Shown: positions 1 to 8,462, counted from the first letter of the stretch. The stretch: 40,678 nt of DNA from Deltaproteobacteria bacterium (GCA_024636155.1 JAGXHM010000117.1:1-40678), one strand, 5' to 3'. Notes: a model not told the origin generated them from the letters alone. Numbers and translations are program-made.

Positions 1-303
1 ATATTGACCAATGCCAGCCGGGAAGGCGCACGGGCCGGGATAGTAATGCGCACCCCGCGTTTGTCCGATAATGATATTAAGGCTATAGTCACATCGTTTG
101 CTCAGGAACACATGGTCTCATTTCGTGCATCAAGTACCTTGGTCTTCGACCCCCCCATTTCACCGGCTGAGCCTCGTGCCGGTAACCCGTTTGGCACTGA
201 ACTTGTTGTCACCGTCAAATATCCTTTTAACTTCCTTTTGCTTTCCGGTTTTGGTCTTGGGCCAATCACCTTGACAGCGGAAACCCGTATGAAGATGGAA
301 TAA
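1..303 (+). CDS. tadE: TadE-like pseudopilin, 3' part only
   Basis: The reading frame is open at the left edge and ends with TAA at 301-303, so only the C-terminal ~100 residues of a gene that starts outside the window are present. The visible part begins with a TadE signature (NASREGARAGIV) and ends in a beta-rich stretch with a VTVKYPFNF motif typical of TadE-like C-termini. TadE-like proteins are minor pseudopilins of the Tad secretion/pilus system, processed by the TadV/CpaA peptidase and working at the inner membrane/periplasm. The missing N-terminus should carry the hydrophobic pilin-like helix. tadG follows 31 bp downstream, as expected for a tadE-tadG pair. The TTG at 4-6 is probably internal and not the true start. 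Confidence 0.8.
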   Translation: MLTNASREGARAGIVMRTPRLSDNDIKAIVTSFAQEHMVSFRASSTLVFDPPISPAEPRAGNPFGTELVVTVKYPFNFLLLSGFGLGPITLTAETRMKME

Positions 304-334
304 TCGCGGACCGGCCACTGAGGAGCTTTAGCAA

Positions 335-1621
335 ATGAAAAATTTTCATACAAATCGTGTCAGTCGGGGAAACTCACGTGGAGGCGTCCTGGTTCTGGTT
401 GTTATGCTGTTGGTGGTGTTTCTTGGGGTTGCCGCGCTGGCCATCGACATTGGCCACATTACTACCACCAGGAACGAATTGCAGAATGTAGCCGATGCCG
501 CAGCCTTGGCAGGGGCAGCAGAGTTGGGTGCAATTTATGTCACGCTTCCTACCTCTAGCATGCCAACGTACACATTTACAAAATCGGCAATAACAGGACC
601 TGTTGTCATGGCCGTTGCCTCACAAAACAAAGCTTCCGGTCTGTCTATTACGATAGTCAACGATGATACAAAAAACGAAATTGGACAAGACATCATAATT
701 GGTATGTGGAACCAAAGCACAGGGCTCGTAAATCCTACATTAGTAGGACCTGATGCGGTTTATGTTAAAGCTCGCAGAGACAATACCGCCAACTCGCCAA
801 TAACCACATTCTTTGCGGGGATATTGGGTATCGATGAAGCATCTGTTACCGCTGAGGCAGTCGCTTCACTTAGCGGCCCTTCAACGGTCGCCGAGGGTGA
901 ACTGATATTGCCTTTTGGCTTGTCAGAAAGACTCTTTCCAAATAGCTGCACGGACCTGATCGAGTTTTCACCAACGACAGAGAGCTGTGCCGCCTGGCAC
1001 AATTTTTTAGATCCCATAAATGCCGCAAAGATGGAAGACAAGCTCATAGGATTTATTCAAGGAGACACCGGTTGCAAGCATGCAGGAGATCAAGGTTGCG
1101 GTAGCTTGTCGAATGGACCTACTTGGCTGGAGAACAATTTTGATATAAACAAAGGACCCGATGCTGAAGTAACACCTTCAGTTACGGTCCCGATTGATTT
1201 TGAATTTCAGGGGGGTACGATCGCAAGCCTTTTTCTCGGTGGATATCTTGACGCCGATTATGACTACACGACGAATCCTGATGGATATGACGGCAATGCA
1301 GGGCCAGTGTTCGATAATGAAAAAAAACCAGCGCCAATGTTGGCCCTGTTTGATTACTTCAGATACCGTGATGGCGATGGTGATGATACCGTTTGGAGCG
1401 CTACGATTCCCGTGTATAAAGACAATGCAGATAGTTGCATGAACCCTAATACCGCCATAGAGATCTTAGGCTTTGCAAGAATTAAAGTGTTTTTTCCCAA
1501 TCCACCGCCGTCAAACAACATCCAAGTACTTGTCGATTGTAATCTTATCGTTGTTGAGGGCCGAGGTGGGGGTGGAACCTTTGGCAATATCAGAGGAACG
1601 GTTCCAAATCTGGTCAAGTAA
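335..1621 (+). CDS. tadG: TadG-like Flp pilus assembly protein
   Basis: 428 aa. After a short basic N-terminus there is one strong membrane segment (about residues 18-40) followed by DIGHITTTRNELQNVADAAALAGA, the Flp-pilus-assembly TadE/G-like N-terminal domain. The remaining ~330 residues are exported, rich in Asp, Gly and Asn, and contain six or more cysteines in pairs that may form disulfides in the periplasm. An Asp-rich stretch around residues 305-320 and the DGDGDD at about residue 350 could bind a metal, but this is a guess. I see no clear von Willebrand A MIDAS motif, which longer TadG proteins carry. The start is supported by AGGAG at 321-325, 9 bases before the ATG. It follows the TadE-like gene and is probably co-transcribed with it. 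The role in Tad pilus biogenesis is inferred from family and context. Confidence 0.85.
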   Translation: MKNFHTNRVSRGNSRGGVLVLVVMLLVVFLGVAALAIDIGHITTTRNELQNVADAAALAGAAELGAIYVTLPTSSMPTYTFTKSAITGPVVMAVASQNKASGLSITIVNDDTKNEIGQDIIIGMWNQSTGLVNPTLVGPDAVYVKARRDNTANSPITTFFAGILGIDEASVTAEAVASLSGPSTVAEGELILPFGLSERLFPNSCTDLIEFSPTTESCAAWHNFLDPINAAKMEDKLIGFIQGDTGCKHAGDQGCGSLSNGPTWLENNFDINKGPDAEVTPSVTVPIDFEFQGGTIASLFLGGYLDADYDYTTNPDGYDGNAGPVFDNEKKPAPMLALFDYFRYRDGDGDDTVWSATIPVYKDNADSCMNPNTAIEILGFARIKVFFPNPPPSNNIQVLVDCNLIVVEGRGGGGTFGNIRGTVPNLVK

Positions 1622-1989
1622 TATTGCTGGATGAGTATTTCAACCAACATGAGCCGGATTGATCAACGCCAGCCTTATCTCTACATTCTCGGTTGCGAAG
1701 CGTCAACTCAATCGGCCCCCTTTCTCTACCCTCACCCATTTCTGTTCAGAATTCTTCGTAAAGAGCTCTGCGCTCATGTCTGTTCATAGTCTTCTTCGCC
1801 AGCATTACTTTCCATGCTCCCTTCTACATTGAGGCGGTGTTCTATCTATTGTCTTTACCGTCAACTTTAAGCAGGACTCCTGACACAAAAAGACCCCCAG
1901 ACATAAGCCGCCTGGAGGTCTTTTCTTTCTGTTTAAGCAATAGCCCCGTTACCGTGGCCCCTTGCTCTTTGCTAAAGACTGTTGCCGAC
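1622..1989. other. Gap between tadG and glnA
   Basis: The two genes converge here. The only structure I can support is the glnA terminator at 1887-1924. The first ~260 bases show no open frame with a ribosome site and no recognisable repeat or promoter. No separate terminator for tadG was found. Confidence 0.6.
1887..1924 (-). terminator. Rho-independent terminator of glnA
   Basis: The hairpin arms GACCCCCAG (1892-1900) and CTGGAGGTC (1912-1920) pair over 9 bp with one G-U, around an 11-base loop. On the minus strand the stem is followed by five T (complement of 1887-1891), about 70 bases after the glnA stop. TTTT also follows on the plus strand, so the element could serve tadG as well. Confidence 0.8.
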
Positions 1990-3399
1990 TTAGCAGTCGA
2001 AGTAAAGCTCAAACTCGACTGGAGTCGGGCGCATACGCGTCACGTCGACTTCGGCTTCGCGCTTGTAGGAGACCCACATGTCGATGACATCTTTGGTAAA
2101 GACATCACCTTTGAGCAAGAAGTCGTGATCTGCTTCCAGGCAGTCGAGGGCTTCGTTCAGGGTACCAGCGACACTTGGAATGTCTTTGAGCTCTTCAGGT
2201 GAGAGACCGTAGATGTCCTTGTCAAGCGGATCGCCCGGATCGATTTTGTTCTCAATTCCATCAAGACCAGCCATCAACTGCGCTGCGAAAGCCAGGTAAC
2301 CATTGCAACTAGGATCAGGTGTACGATACTCAACACGCTTCGACTTCGGATTGTCGGTAACCGGGATACGGAGTGAAGCAGAACGGTTGCGGTTCGAGTA
2401 AGCCAAATTGACCGGCGCTTCGTAACCAGGTACCAGACGCTTGTAGGAGTTGGTGGTCGGGTTGGTGAAAGCACAGAGAGCCTTGGCGTGCTTCATGATA
2501 CCACCGATGTAGTACATGGCTATCTTGGAGAGGCCACCGTAGCCGTCGCCTGCAAACAGGTTAGTACCGTCCTTCCAGAGTGACTGATGGCAGTGCATAC
2601 CGGACCCGTTGTCGCCGAAGATTGGCTTCGGCATGAAGGTGACGGTCTTGCCATTCTGAACAGCGACATTTTTGATGATGTACTTGAACCACTGAAGGGT
2701 GTCACCCATGCTGAGCAGCGAGTCAAAACGCATATCGATTTCACACTGGCCGCCGGAAGCTACTTCGTGATGAACAGCTTCGATGGTCATGCCGACGCTC
2801 TGCAAAACTTCGACCATTTCGTTGCGAAGGTCAACCAGGGAGTCGGTTGGTGCACAGGGAAAGTAGCCTTCCTTGTGGCGCGGTTTGTAGCCAAGATTCG
2901 GGAACTCTTCACGGCCGGTGTTCCATGTGCCCTCAATCGAATCGACCGAGTAGAAAGATTCATTAGCACTGGAAGAATAGCGGACGTCGTCAAAGATGAA
3001 AAATTCTGGCTCGGGCCCGAAGTATGCTGTATCAGCAAGGCCGGTGGACTTGAGGTAGGCTTCAGCTTTCTGTGCGATGAAGCGAGGATCACGGGTGTAA
3101 CCTTCCTTGGTGATCGGATCGATAATGTTGCAAATCAGGCTGAGGGTTGCAACCTTGACAAAAGGATCGACCTTGGCTGTCGTCGAATCGGGCATAATCA
3201 GCATGTCCGAGTTGTGAATCGGCTGCCAGCCACGAATCGAGGAACCGTCAAATCCGATGCCCTCTTCAAATGTGTCTTCACTGAATTCTGCGAGAGGGGT
3301 GGCAAAATGCTGCCAGATACCGACAAAGTCGAGAAATTTGTAATCGACCATCTTGCAATTGTTGTCCTTAGCAAATTTGACTACTTCTTGTGGTGTCAT
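1990..3399 (-). CDS. glnA: Glutamine synthetase type I
   Basis: About 469 aa. Catalyses ATP-dependent condensation of glutamate and ammonia to glutamine, the main entry of ammonium under nitrogen limitation. It acts as a cytoplasmic dodecamer. The family motifs are in order: [10 protein letters not shown] in the N-terminal beta-grasp region, the ATP-binding stretch with [12 protein letters not shown], and near the C-terminus IYGLSPEEL, whose Tyr matches the adenylylation site of GSI-beta enzymes. Length fits the family. I chose ATG at 3397-3399 ([11 protein letters not shown], the usual family N-terminus) over an in-frame GTG at 3406-3408, because the AGGAG on the minus strand leaves only 2 bases before the GTG but 11 before the ATG. 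glnB lies upstream on the same strand. The gap between them (3400-3621) holds an inverted repeat element. Expression probably comes at least partly from the sigma-54 promoter ahead of glnB. Confidence 0.97.
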   Translation of the reverse strand: MTPQEVVKFAKDNNCKMVDYKFLDFVGIWQHFATPLAEFSEDTFEEGIGFDGSSIRGWQPIHNSDMLIMPDSTTAKVDPFVKVATLSLICNIIDPITKEGYTRDPRFIAQKAEAYLKSTGLADTAYFGPEPEFFIFDDVRYSSSANESFYSVDSIEGTWNTGREEFPNLGYKPRHKEGYFPCAPTDSLVDLRNEMVEVLQSVGMTIEAVHHEVASGGQCEIDMRFDSLLSMGDTLQWFKYIIKNVAVQNGKTVTFMPKPIFGDNGSGMHCHQSLWKDGTNLFAGDGYGGLSKIAMYYIGGIMKHAKALCAFTNPTTNSYKRLVPGYEAPVNLAYSNRNRSASLRIPVTDNPKSKRVEYRTPDPSCNGYLAFAAQLMAGLDGIENKIDPGDPLDKDIYGLSPEELKDIPSVAGTLNEALDCLEADHDFLLKGDVFTKDVIDMWVSYKREAEVDVTRMRPTPVEFELYFDC

Positions 3400-3495
3400 T
3401 GTTTTCACTTCTCCTTTAGGAAATGTCTTTTACAGTTTTCAAGTAATTGGACAATGTAAAACTTTTAGCGAGTCTAAAACCAAAAGAAAAACTTA

Positions 3496-3575
3496 CCACA
3501 GAGTCACAGAGAGCACAGAGAGAAACAGGGTCTAGGTGTAAAGTCTTTATGACTTTCTCAGTGTACTCTGTAGTT
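3496..3575. repeat. Inverted short-period repeat, CACAGAGAG type
   Basis: The left arm (3496-3523) is a run of 8-9 bp units (CACAGAGT, CACAGAGAG, CACAGAGAG). The right arm (3551-3575) is its imperfect inverse: its complement contains ACAGAGT and ACACTGAGA at the same period. It sits between glnB and glnA and could fold as a long imperfect hairpin in their mRNA. Similar CACAGAG-rich elements are familiar from Geobacter-type genomes (from memory, not checked). Confidence 0.6.
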
Positions 3576-3621
3576 GATAATTGTCCGGTTTTAACCTTTT
3601 TTGAGATTACGGAACCGATTT

Positions 3622-3981
<360 letters not shown>

Positions 3982-4048
3982 TTAATGTCGGCCGCCCCTT
4001 TTGCAGAACAACGCTCAAAAGCCTATCTTTGACGTGAGATCTAACTAT

Positions 4049-4064
4049 AGCAAATTGCTTGCCT
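4049..4064 (-). promoter_or_regulatory. Sigma-54 (-24/-12) promoter of glnB
   Basis: On the minus strand this reads AGGCAAGCAATTTGCT. It matches the RpoN consensus TGGCACG-N4-TTGCW at the GG of -24, the TTGC of -12 and the required spacing of 10 bases between them. Transcription would start near 4038, giving an untranslated leader of roughly 78 bases before glnB. Nitrogen genes under RpoN and NtrC are well established. No clear NtrC dyad was seen upstream. Confidence 0.75.
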
Positions 4065-4284
4065 AAATTTGAAAGATACAAACAACATTGAATAACCCTT
4101 TGATTTTAAACAAATTTAAAGAGTAAAAAAATAGAAGTAAGTGAAAGCAAGTAATGCAGTGACCAAGGATTGTGCCCATAAATAAAGCAACGTCAATCAT
4201 AGCTGCATATTTACTGTACACAAACGTCCAAGAGCCCAAAGAGCATTACGCTCAGATATAACTTTAGATAGATAGCCGTATACA

Positions 4285-4316
4285 GTCAGTTAGAATTTAA
4301 CGGAATTATACCTGAC
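4285..4316. promoter_or_regulatory. Operator-like inverted repeat upstream of flp
   Basis: Arms of 13 bases (4285-4297 and 4304-4316) are complementary at 11 positions: GTCAGTTAGAATT against the complement GTCAGGTATAATT. The spacer is TAACGG. The palindrome ends 16 bases before the TTGACA at 4333, a position suited to a dimeric activator. The regulator is unknown. Confidence 0.45.
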
Positions 4317-4332
4317 TCAGAGAAATTCAACG

Positions 4333-4360
4333 TTGACAGAAAAAAAAACGGCGGTAATCT
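4333..4360 (+). promoter_or_regulatory. Possible flp promoter
   Basis: A perfect -35 hexamer, TTGACA (4333-4338), is followed after 16 bases by TAATCT (4355-4360), which matches the -10 consensus at only three of six positions. A weak -10 would fit a promoter needing an activator at the palindrome just upstream. It lies 61 bases before the flp ATG. Confidence 0.35.
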
Positions 4361-4421
4361 ACGTTTAACCATGGGAAAAGTTAACAGCAGGAAAACTTAA
4401 CCAAGCAAGGAGGAAAAGAAA

Positions 4422-4595
4422 ATGAAAATTCAAAAGTGGTTCAAAAAGTTCATCCAGGAAGAAGAAGGCGCAACCGCAGTTGAATACGCGGTCATGATCG
4501 TTCTGATCATCGTCGTTTGTTTGGCGACCATTACGTTCCTTGGTAGTGAGGTTGAAGATGCGTTTAACACTGTAGCAACAACTCTTAACCGGTAA
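4422..4595 (+). CDS. flp: Flp-type major pilin
   Basis: 57 aa prepilin, the structural subunit of the Tad/Flp pilus. A basic leader with an acidic EEEG end (residues 13-16) is followed by ATAVEYAVMIVLIIVV, so the expected cut is after Gly16. The mature protein would begin ATAVEY, with the Glu5-Tyr6 pair characteristic of Flp pilins, and then a single hydrophobic helix to about residue 40. A short polar tail ends NTVATTLNR. AAGGAGG at 4407-4413, 8 bases before the ATG, is a near-perfect ribosome site, as expected for an abundant subunit. The prepilin peptidase gene starts 51 bases downstream. A cysteine (residue 33) sits within the membrane helix. Only one flp copy is present in the window. 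Confidence 0.95.
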   Translation: MKIQKWFKKFIQEEEGATAVEYAVMIVLIIVVCLATITFLGSEVEDAFNTVATTLNR

Positions 4596-4646
4596 CGGTA
4601 CTCAAGACCAAGCAAAGCTCACTTAAGTTCAAATAAGGCGACAGCA

Positions 4647-5264
4647 TTGGAAAAAGGAAAAGTCGAAATTACACCAAGCCACATAACTGGTTTGATTGCG
4701 GTAGCAGTTTCGGCATATTTCCTGATCATGTACAGAGATGATCTTTCCATTGTTGTCGCCTCAGCTTATTTTACGCTTGCCTGCACGACAGACACTTTCA
4801 AATCCAAGATCCCCAATCTTCTCAATGCCTGCCTGCTTATTGCAGGCTTTATCATTAGCGCCATGACCCTGGGCATGCAGGGTTTCCTCTTAAGCCTCTC
4901 TGGACTGGGGCTCGGCATCGGACTGTTGCTCCTCCCCTATCTCATGGGTGGAATGGGCGCAGGGGACGTCAAAGCTCTCGGCGCTCTCGGCGCACTGATT
5001 GGACCCTACGATCTATTGCATGTATTTATCTACATGGCTTTTTTCGGCGGAGGATTTGCTCTAATCCACCTCCTCTATCAAACGGACATCAGGAGTTCCA
5101 TTCGAGAAGGCTGGCTCTCAGCTTGCGCCTCGGCTCTTACTCATAAAACTCACGACATACTTCCGAAGAAATCCGGTGCACGTAAGAGCGCAATGCGGTT
5201 CCCATATTCCGCCGCAATTGCTCTTGGCTATTACAGCTTTGTTTACTGGGGAAGCATACTTTAA
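4647..5264 (+). CDS. cpaA: Prepilin peptidase CpaA/TadV (A24 family)
   Basis: 205 aa, inner-membrane aspartic peptidase that should cleave the Flp leader and the TadE/TadG-like pseudopilins. The two catalytic aspartates are visible: Asp49 in CTTDTFKSKIPN and Asp107 in the GxGD motif GMGAGDVK. Five or so hydrophobic segments surround them. There is no N-terminal methyltransferase domain with paired CxxC motifs, as in other Tad peptidases and unlike PilD. The chosen start is TTG at 4647, preceded at about 9 bases by AAGG. No ATG occurs before residue 28, and starting there would remove the first membrane segment. The gene lies 51 bases after flp with no terminator seen between, so the two are probably co-transcribed. 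Confidence 0.88.
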   Translation: MEKGKVEITPSHITGLIAVAVSAYFLIMYRDDLSIVVASAYFTLACTTDTFKSKIPNLLNACLLIAGFIISAMTLGMQGFLLSLSGLGLGIGLLLLPYLMGGMGAGDVKALGALGALIGPYDLLHVFIYMAFFGGGFALIHLLYQTDIRSSIREGWLSACASALTHKTHDILPKKSGARKSAMRFPYSAAIALGYYSFVYWGSIL

Positions 5265-5463
5265 AAACTGAAGGAACGAATGATGTACTTTATTCCTTTC
5301 GTTACGTTCACAGGGCAGCATGCAATCCAGTCGCCCCCTGACACTCTCAGTAAAAAAATCAGGCATCCCAAAATAACAAACTTAGTTTTCTTTGGCACTA
5401 TTCCTTGTGGACAACGTCAATTTTAAAAAATTTTCGTTTCAGAAAAGAAGTTTCTTTTAAGTC

Positions 5464-5472
5464 TGGTACAAT
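5464..5472 (+). promoter_or_regulatory. Extended -10 promoter
   Basis: TGGTACAAT matches the extended -10 form TGnTATAAT with one change. No good -35 is present, as is common for this class. The start of transcription would fall near 5479, exactly at the 5' strand of the helix described for the following RNA. Confidence 0.5.
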
Positions 5473-5478
5473 AGTTCC

Positions 5479-5585
5479 AATGGGTTAGAGGAGAACTCTT
5501 CTCGTTAACAGAACGAAAGACTTAGCACACAAGAAAAACCATTGTGGAACGGTGAGGGGGGTTATGCCTGCCCCAACATTTTTTT
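5479..5585 (+). ncRNA. Candidate structured leader or small RNA upstream of cpaB
   Basis: A predicted transcript of about 107 bases. Its first bases (5479-5486) pair with 5537-5543 to close a helix. The helix would extend upstream to 5475 with 5546-5549 if transcription began earlier. Inside it are two small hairpins: AGAG/CTCT near 5487-5499 and CGTT/AACG around AACAG at 5503-5515. A G-run (5556-5561) can pair with CCCC (5571-5574), followed by seven T (5579-5585), which looks like a terminator. It could be a free small RNA or an attenuator for cpaB. It does not match the c-di-GMP (GEMM) riboswitch consensus or any RNA family I recognise. This rests on base pairing seen by eye only. Confidence 0.45.
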
Positions 5586-5726
5586 CGTTATCAGTCGTTC
5601 GTTCACATACTTTGTGATTCATTCGTTGGCAATTCAAGAAGAGTGTTCCTGCGCCATCCATTTTTAAGTAAGCCTTGAGATAAACATTATATGAATAAAA
5701 ATAGTTCGTTGAGTTCAGTGCTCATT

Positions 5727-5741
5727 TTGGATTTCATCCAA
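5727..5741 (+). promoter_or_regulatory. Hairpin against the cpaB ribosome site
   Basis: TTGGAT and ATCCAA pair around a TTC loop. The last two bases of the stem are the first of AAGGAGG (5740-5746), the ribosome site 6 bases before the cpaB ATG. It may tune cpaB translation. A six-pair stem is weak evidence. Confidence 0.35.
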
Positions 5742-5752
5742 GGAGGTTCACC

Positions 5753-6562
5753 ATGAAACAATATGGCACGCTGATTGCCCTGGCTGTAGCCGTCATCTTC
5801 GGCATTGTTGCCGTCATCCTTGCCAATCAATGGCTAAGCACTCAAGTCTCGGATGAAAAACAAGTCATTGTTCAGGAACAGATGCCGTTGACAAAGATTG
5901 TTGTCGCAGCTCAAAATCTTGACATTGGCACCCTACTGAACGAGCAGACCCTCCTACTCACCGACTGGCCAAAGGCCAACGCACCCCAAGGCTCTTTCAC
6001 CAAAATTGAAGATGTCAAGGATCGTGTCACTGTGACCAGAGTTGTTGCAGGTGTACCTATTGTTGCAGCAGAGTTAGCGGCTCCAGGTTCAGGGGCTGGG
6101 CTGGTTGCCAGTATCGAACCCGGAATGCGTGCCATGGCCATTAAAGTTAATGAGGTTATCGGTGTTGCTGGTTTCGTTTTACCCAACACTTTTGTCGACA
6201 TCATTTCCGTGCAGAATAATGTGGCACAGACAGTACTCAAGCGAGTCGAGGTCCTTGCTATTGCACAACAGACGTTCGTAGAAGAGGGAAAAGCCAAGGT
6301 GGTAAGCACCGTGACACTGGAGCTCTCACCAAAACAAGTATTAAAGCTATCAGAAACAGTACTCATGGGCCCGATGACCTTGGCCTTATTGAACCCGGCT
6401 GAAGACATGACAGAGCCTCCCAAGCCCGAGCCAGTTAAAGTTTCCGTAAAGAAGCGCGTTTACAAGCCACGGCCTGTAACCCCCAAAATCCCTACATACG
6501 ATATTGTTGTGATCAAAGGGACCCAGTCAGTTGAAACAGTAAAGCTGAAAAACCAAAACTAG
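5753..6562 (+). CDS. cpaB: Flp pilus assembly protein CpaB/RcpC
   Basis: 269 aa periplasmic protein anchored by one N-terminal membrane segment (about residues 5-28). A SAF-like domain (residues ~47-110, TKIVVAAQNLDIGTLL through VAGVPIVAAELA) is followed by the RcpC/CpaB domain (residues ~120-215, EPGMRAMAIKVNEVIGVAGF and the VDIISVQ strand). The C-terminal ~60 residues are Pro- and Lys-rich and end in a short strand. CpaB is thought to work with the CpaC secretin, perhaps through its SAF domain binding peptidoglycan. The AAGGAGG ribosome site lies 6 bases upstream. cpaC follows 24 bases downstream. Length and domain order are normal for the family. Confidence 0.92.
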   Translation: MKQYGTLIALAVAVIFGIVAVILANQWLSTQVSDEKQVIVQEQMPLTKIVVAAQNLDIGTLLNEQTLLLTDWPKANAPQGSFTKIEDVKDRVTVTRVVAGVPIVAAELAAPGSGAGLVASIEPGMRAMAIKVNEVIGVAGFVLPNTFVDIISVQNNVAQTVLKRVEVLAIAQQTFVEEGKAKVVSTVTLELSPKQVLKLSETVLMGPMTLALLNPAEDMTEPPKPEPVKVSVKKRVYKPRPVTPKIPTYDIVVIKGTQSVETVKLKNQN

Positions 6563-6586
6563 ATTGATATATCAAGGGAGGCGGAC

Positions 6587-8176
6587 ATGACACCAACACC
6601 CCATTATGCAATTCGACTACTGCTATTGGCTCTCGCTTTAACGGTCTCAATAGTCAGCATAGCTGTCGCCCAGGGGTGGGAAGACAGCATAGAGCTCTCG
6701 TCAGGTGATACCAAAAGTTATGTTTCCGAGCATCACCCTCTGAAAAGGATCATTGTAGGCGACCCCACAATGGTTCACATTGACGTGATTGCTAAAAACG
6801 AAATCGTCCTGGTTGGCAGAAAGATGGGACAATCAAAAATCCTGTTGCGTGATGACAAGGGGAACACAACGACTCTTAACGTCTTTGTTTCGCCCGATGT
6901 CAGCCTGTTGAAAAGACGTATTTACCAACTCTTCCCCAACCAGGACATCAAAATTTATTCTAATAACAACGGAGTCATTCTGGGCGGTACAGTCACAGGA
7001 GCAGAGATTATCGAACAGGTTCTTCGTGTAGCCAACCAGGTTTTGACAACCCCGACAGGGAGTGGGCCGAGGCCGATCAAAGTCGAAGACAATGTCAAGA
7101 AAACTGCCGCGAAAGATGAGCTGGCCACGGTCATTGCCCAGGAACAGATTATCTCGGCCAAAACCGGCGGTGACGGTGGCGAGGCGAGCACCGGAACCTC
7201 CAGCCCACAGATCATCAATCTGATGAAAATTGGCGGGCCACAACAAGTTATGTTGGAAGTTAAGTTTGCCGAAGTAAACAGGAACTCCGGTCGCGATCTA
7301 CAGGCTGCTTTCAAACAGGGCAAGTTTAAAAATAATTTAGGTGGAGCGGTTGGTGTTAGCCCGCTGGGGGGTATTGGTGCTGGTGGCTCCCCTTCTCTCC
7401 CGAACCTTGCTGGAGACCTCTTCGTTAACTTAGCGGGCCTCGCTGACACCGCGAACATATTCCTGAATATTGACAACTTCTCTCTGGCAATGCAATTTCT
7501 CGAAGAAGAGAGTTTGGCCAGACTCCTTGCTGAGCCTCGTCTGGTGACCCAAAGCGGTCAGGAAGCAAGTTTTCTGGCGGGTGGTGAGTTTCCTTACCAG
7601 AGTATTGATGACGGAAGAGTAAATGTCGCCTTTAAGGAGTTTGGCGTCGGCCTCAAGTTTACGCCGATTATCGGCAGCGACGGCATGGTGACCTTGCGGG
7701 TCAGTCCAAGTGTAAGCGAAATTACCGAATTGGTGGAAACATCGACCGGGCCAGCACCGGTACTCTCCTCCCGTAAGCTCAACACAACCGTCAGGCTCCG
7801 TGATGGTCAAACCCTGGTTTTGGCAGGACTCCTTCAGGATAATCTTCGTGAAATTGTATCAAAAGTACCGATGCTGGGCGACATCCCGATCCTTGGCACA
7901 TTGTTCCGTAGTAGCAGCTACCAGCAGAGGAAAACAGACCTGTTGATCGCTGTCACCCCGCATATTGTAAAACCGGTCCGTGAGGGGGACATCAGTTTCC
8001 CGGGAGAATTTCTCAAGCCACCAAACCGTCTTGAGTTCTACCTGGAAGGCCGACTCGAAGGGCAACGCACTGCGGAAGATCCCTCCATCCTCTCCCAGCA
8101 TAGTTTTGTCACAGAGACCGCCATTGACGGCGGCGGGATGGAAGGTGATTTCGGCCACACGGAAACAAATCAATAA
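6587..8176 (+). CDS. cpaC: Tad secretin CpaC/RcpA
   Basis: 529 aa outer-membrane secretin forming the pore for the Flp pilus. A signal peptide covers about residues 1-28. Next is the pilus-assembly N-domain (residues ~35-105), then a BON-like region (~107-150). The secretin domain (~215-460) opens with QQVMLEVKFAEVNR and ends with the signature GLLQDNLREIVSKVPMLGDI and LGTLFRS. A 50-60 residue tail follows, as in other RcpA proteins. A Gly-rich low-complexity segment at ~245-275 probably lies in the pore/gate region. GGGAGG sits 6 bases before the ATG. The gene is the second of the cpaB-cpaC-lipoprotein run, with gaps under 25 bases. Confidence 0.95.
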   Translation: MTPTPHYAIRLLLLALALTVSIVSIAVAQGWEDSIELSSGDTKSYVSEHHPLKRIIVGDPTMVHIDVIAKNEIVLVGRKMGQSKILLRDDKGNTTTLNVFVSPDVSLLKRRIYQLFPNQDIKIYSNNNGVILGGTVTGAEIIEQVLRVANQVLTTPTGSGPRPIKVEDNVKKTAAKDELATVIAQEQIISAKTGGDGGEASTGTSSPQIINLMKIGGPQQVMLEVKFAEVNRNSGRDLQAAFKQGKFKNNLGGAVGVSPLGGIGAGGSPSLPNLAGDLFVNLAGLADTANIFLNIDNFSLAMQFLEEESLARLLAEPRLVTQSGQEASFLAGGEFPYQSIDDGRVNVAFKEFGVGLKFTPIIGSDGMVTLRVSPSVSEITELVETSTGPAPVLSSRKLNTTVRLRDGQTLVLAGLLQDNLREIVSKVPMLGDIPILGTLFRSSSYQQRKTDLLIAVTPHIVKPVREGDISFPGEFLKPPNRLEFYLEGRLEGQRTAEDPSILSQHSFVTETAIDGGGMEGDFGHTETNQ

Positions 8177-8195
8177 CTGAGGAGGGATCTCTATC

Positions 8196-8462
8196 ATGAA
8201 ATATTTGACGTTACTATTCGTTGCTGCTGTTGTTCTGTCGGGCTGTGCCCATGAAGCATACTACGCTGACAATGAATACGGGATAGCCTCTATGGATGCC
8301 TATGATCGGATGATCGTGCACAAAGATTACGTCCATGCCGACAAAACAGTGGATGACATGGACGGGATTCATGCCGAACCGACCATGGGCTTGTATCAAA
8401 GCTCGTTCGGTGAAGGATTCACCCAGGAGACTGTCGACACAGCGTCTCCAGGTAGCAATTGA
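8196..8462 (+). CDS. Small Tad-locus lipoprotein
   Basis: 88 aa. A typical lipoprotein signal with the lipobox LSGC puts the modified Cys at about residue 17. The remainder is acidic and rich in Tyr, Asp and His, with no family I recognise. It lies 19 bases after the secretin gene behind a good GGAGGG ribosome site, where Tad loci often carry cpaD or a small lipoprotein. A role as secretin pilotin or CpaD-like partner is inferred from position only. Being so short, it is not a full CpaD. Confidence 0.75.
   Translation: MKYLTLLFVAAVVLSGCAHEAYYADNEYGIASMDAYDRMIVHKDYVHADKTVDDMDGIHAEPTMGLYQSSFGEGFTQETVDTASPGSN

Larger units (their letters stand above)
5265..5752. other. 488-base gap upstream of cpaB with structured RNA
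   Basis: No protein gene is visible. The gap holds an extended -10 promoter (5464-5472), a candidate structured RNA ending in a T-run (5479-5585) and a small hairpin against the cpaB ribosome site (5727-5741). The stretches 5265-5460 and 5590-5720 are AT-rich and show nothing else I can support. Confidence 0.6.

Noticed and set aside
2587-3459. 290-codon plus-strand frame opposite glnA
   Set aside because: It is fully antisense to glutamine synthetase, has no family likeness and no ribosome site. It is a shadow of glnA codon usage.
4162-4177. Second sigma-54-like site ahead of glnB on the minus strand
   Set aside because: GGGCAC-N5-TTGG has a good -24 but TTGG in place of TTGC at -12, and it lies about 110 bases further upstream than the better match at 4049-4064.
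5479-5585. GEMM (c-di-GMP or cAMP-GMP) riboswitch upstream of cpaB
   Set aside because: The conserved GEMM core (GGGCAAACC-like and GACGCAAAGCC-like stretches) is absent, so the RNA was left as unclassified.
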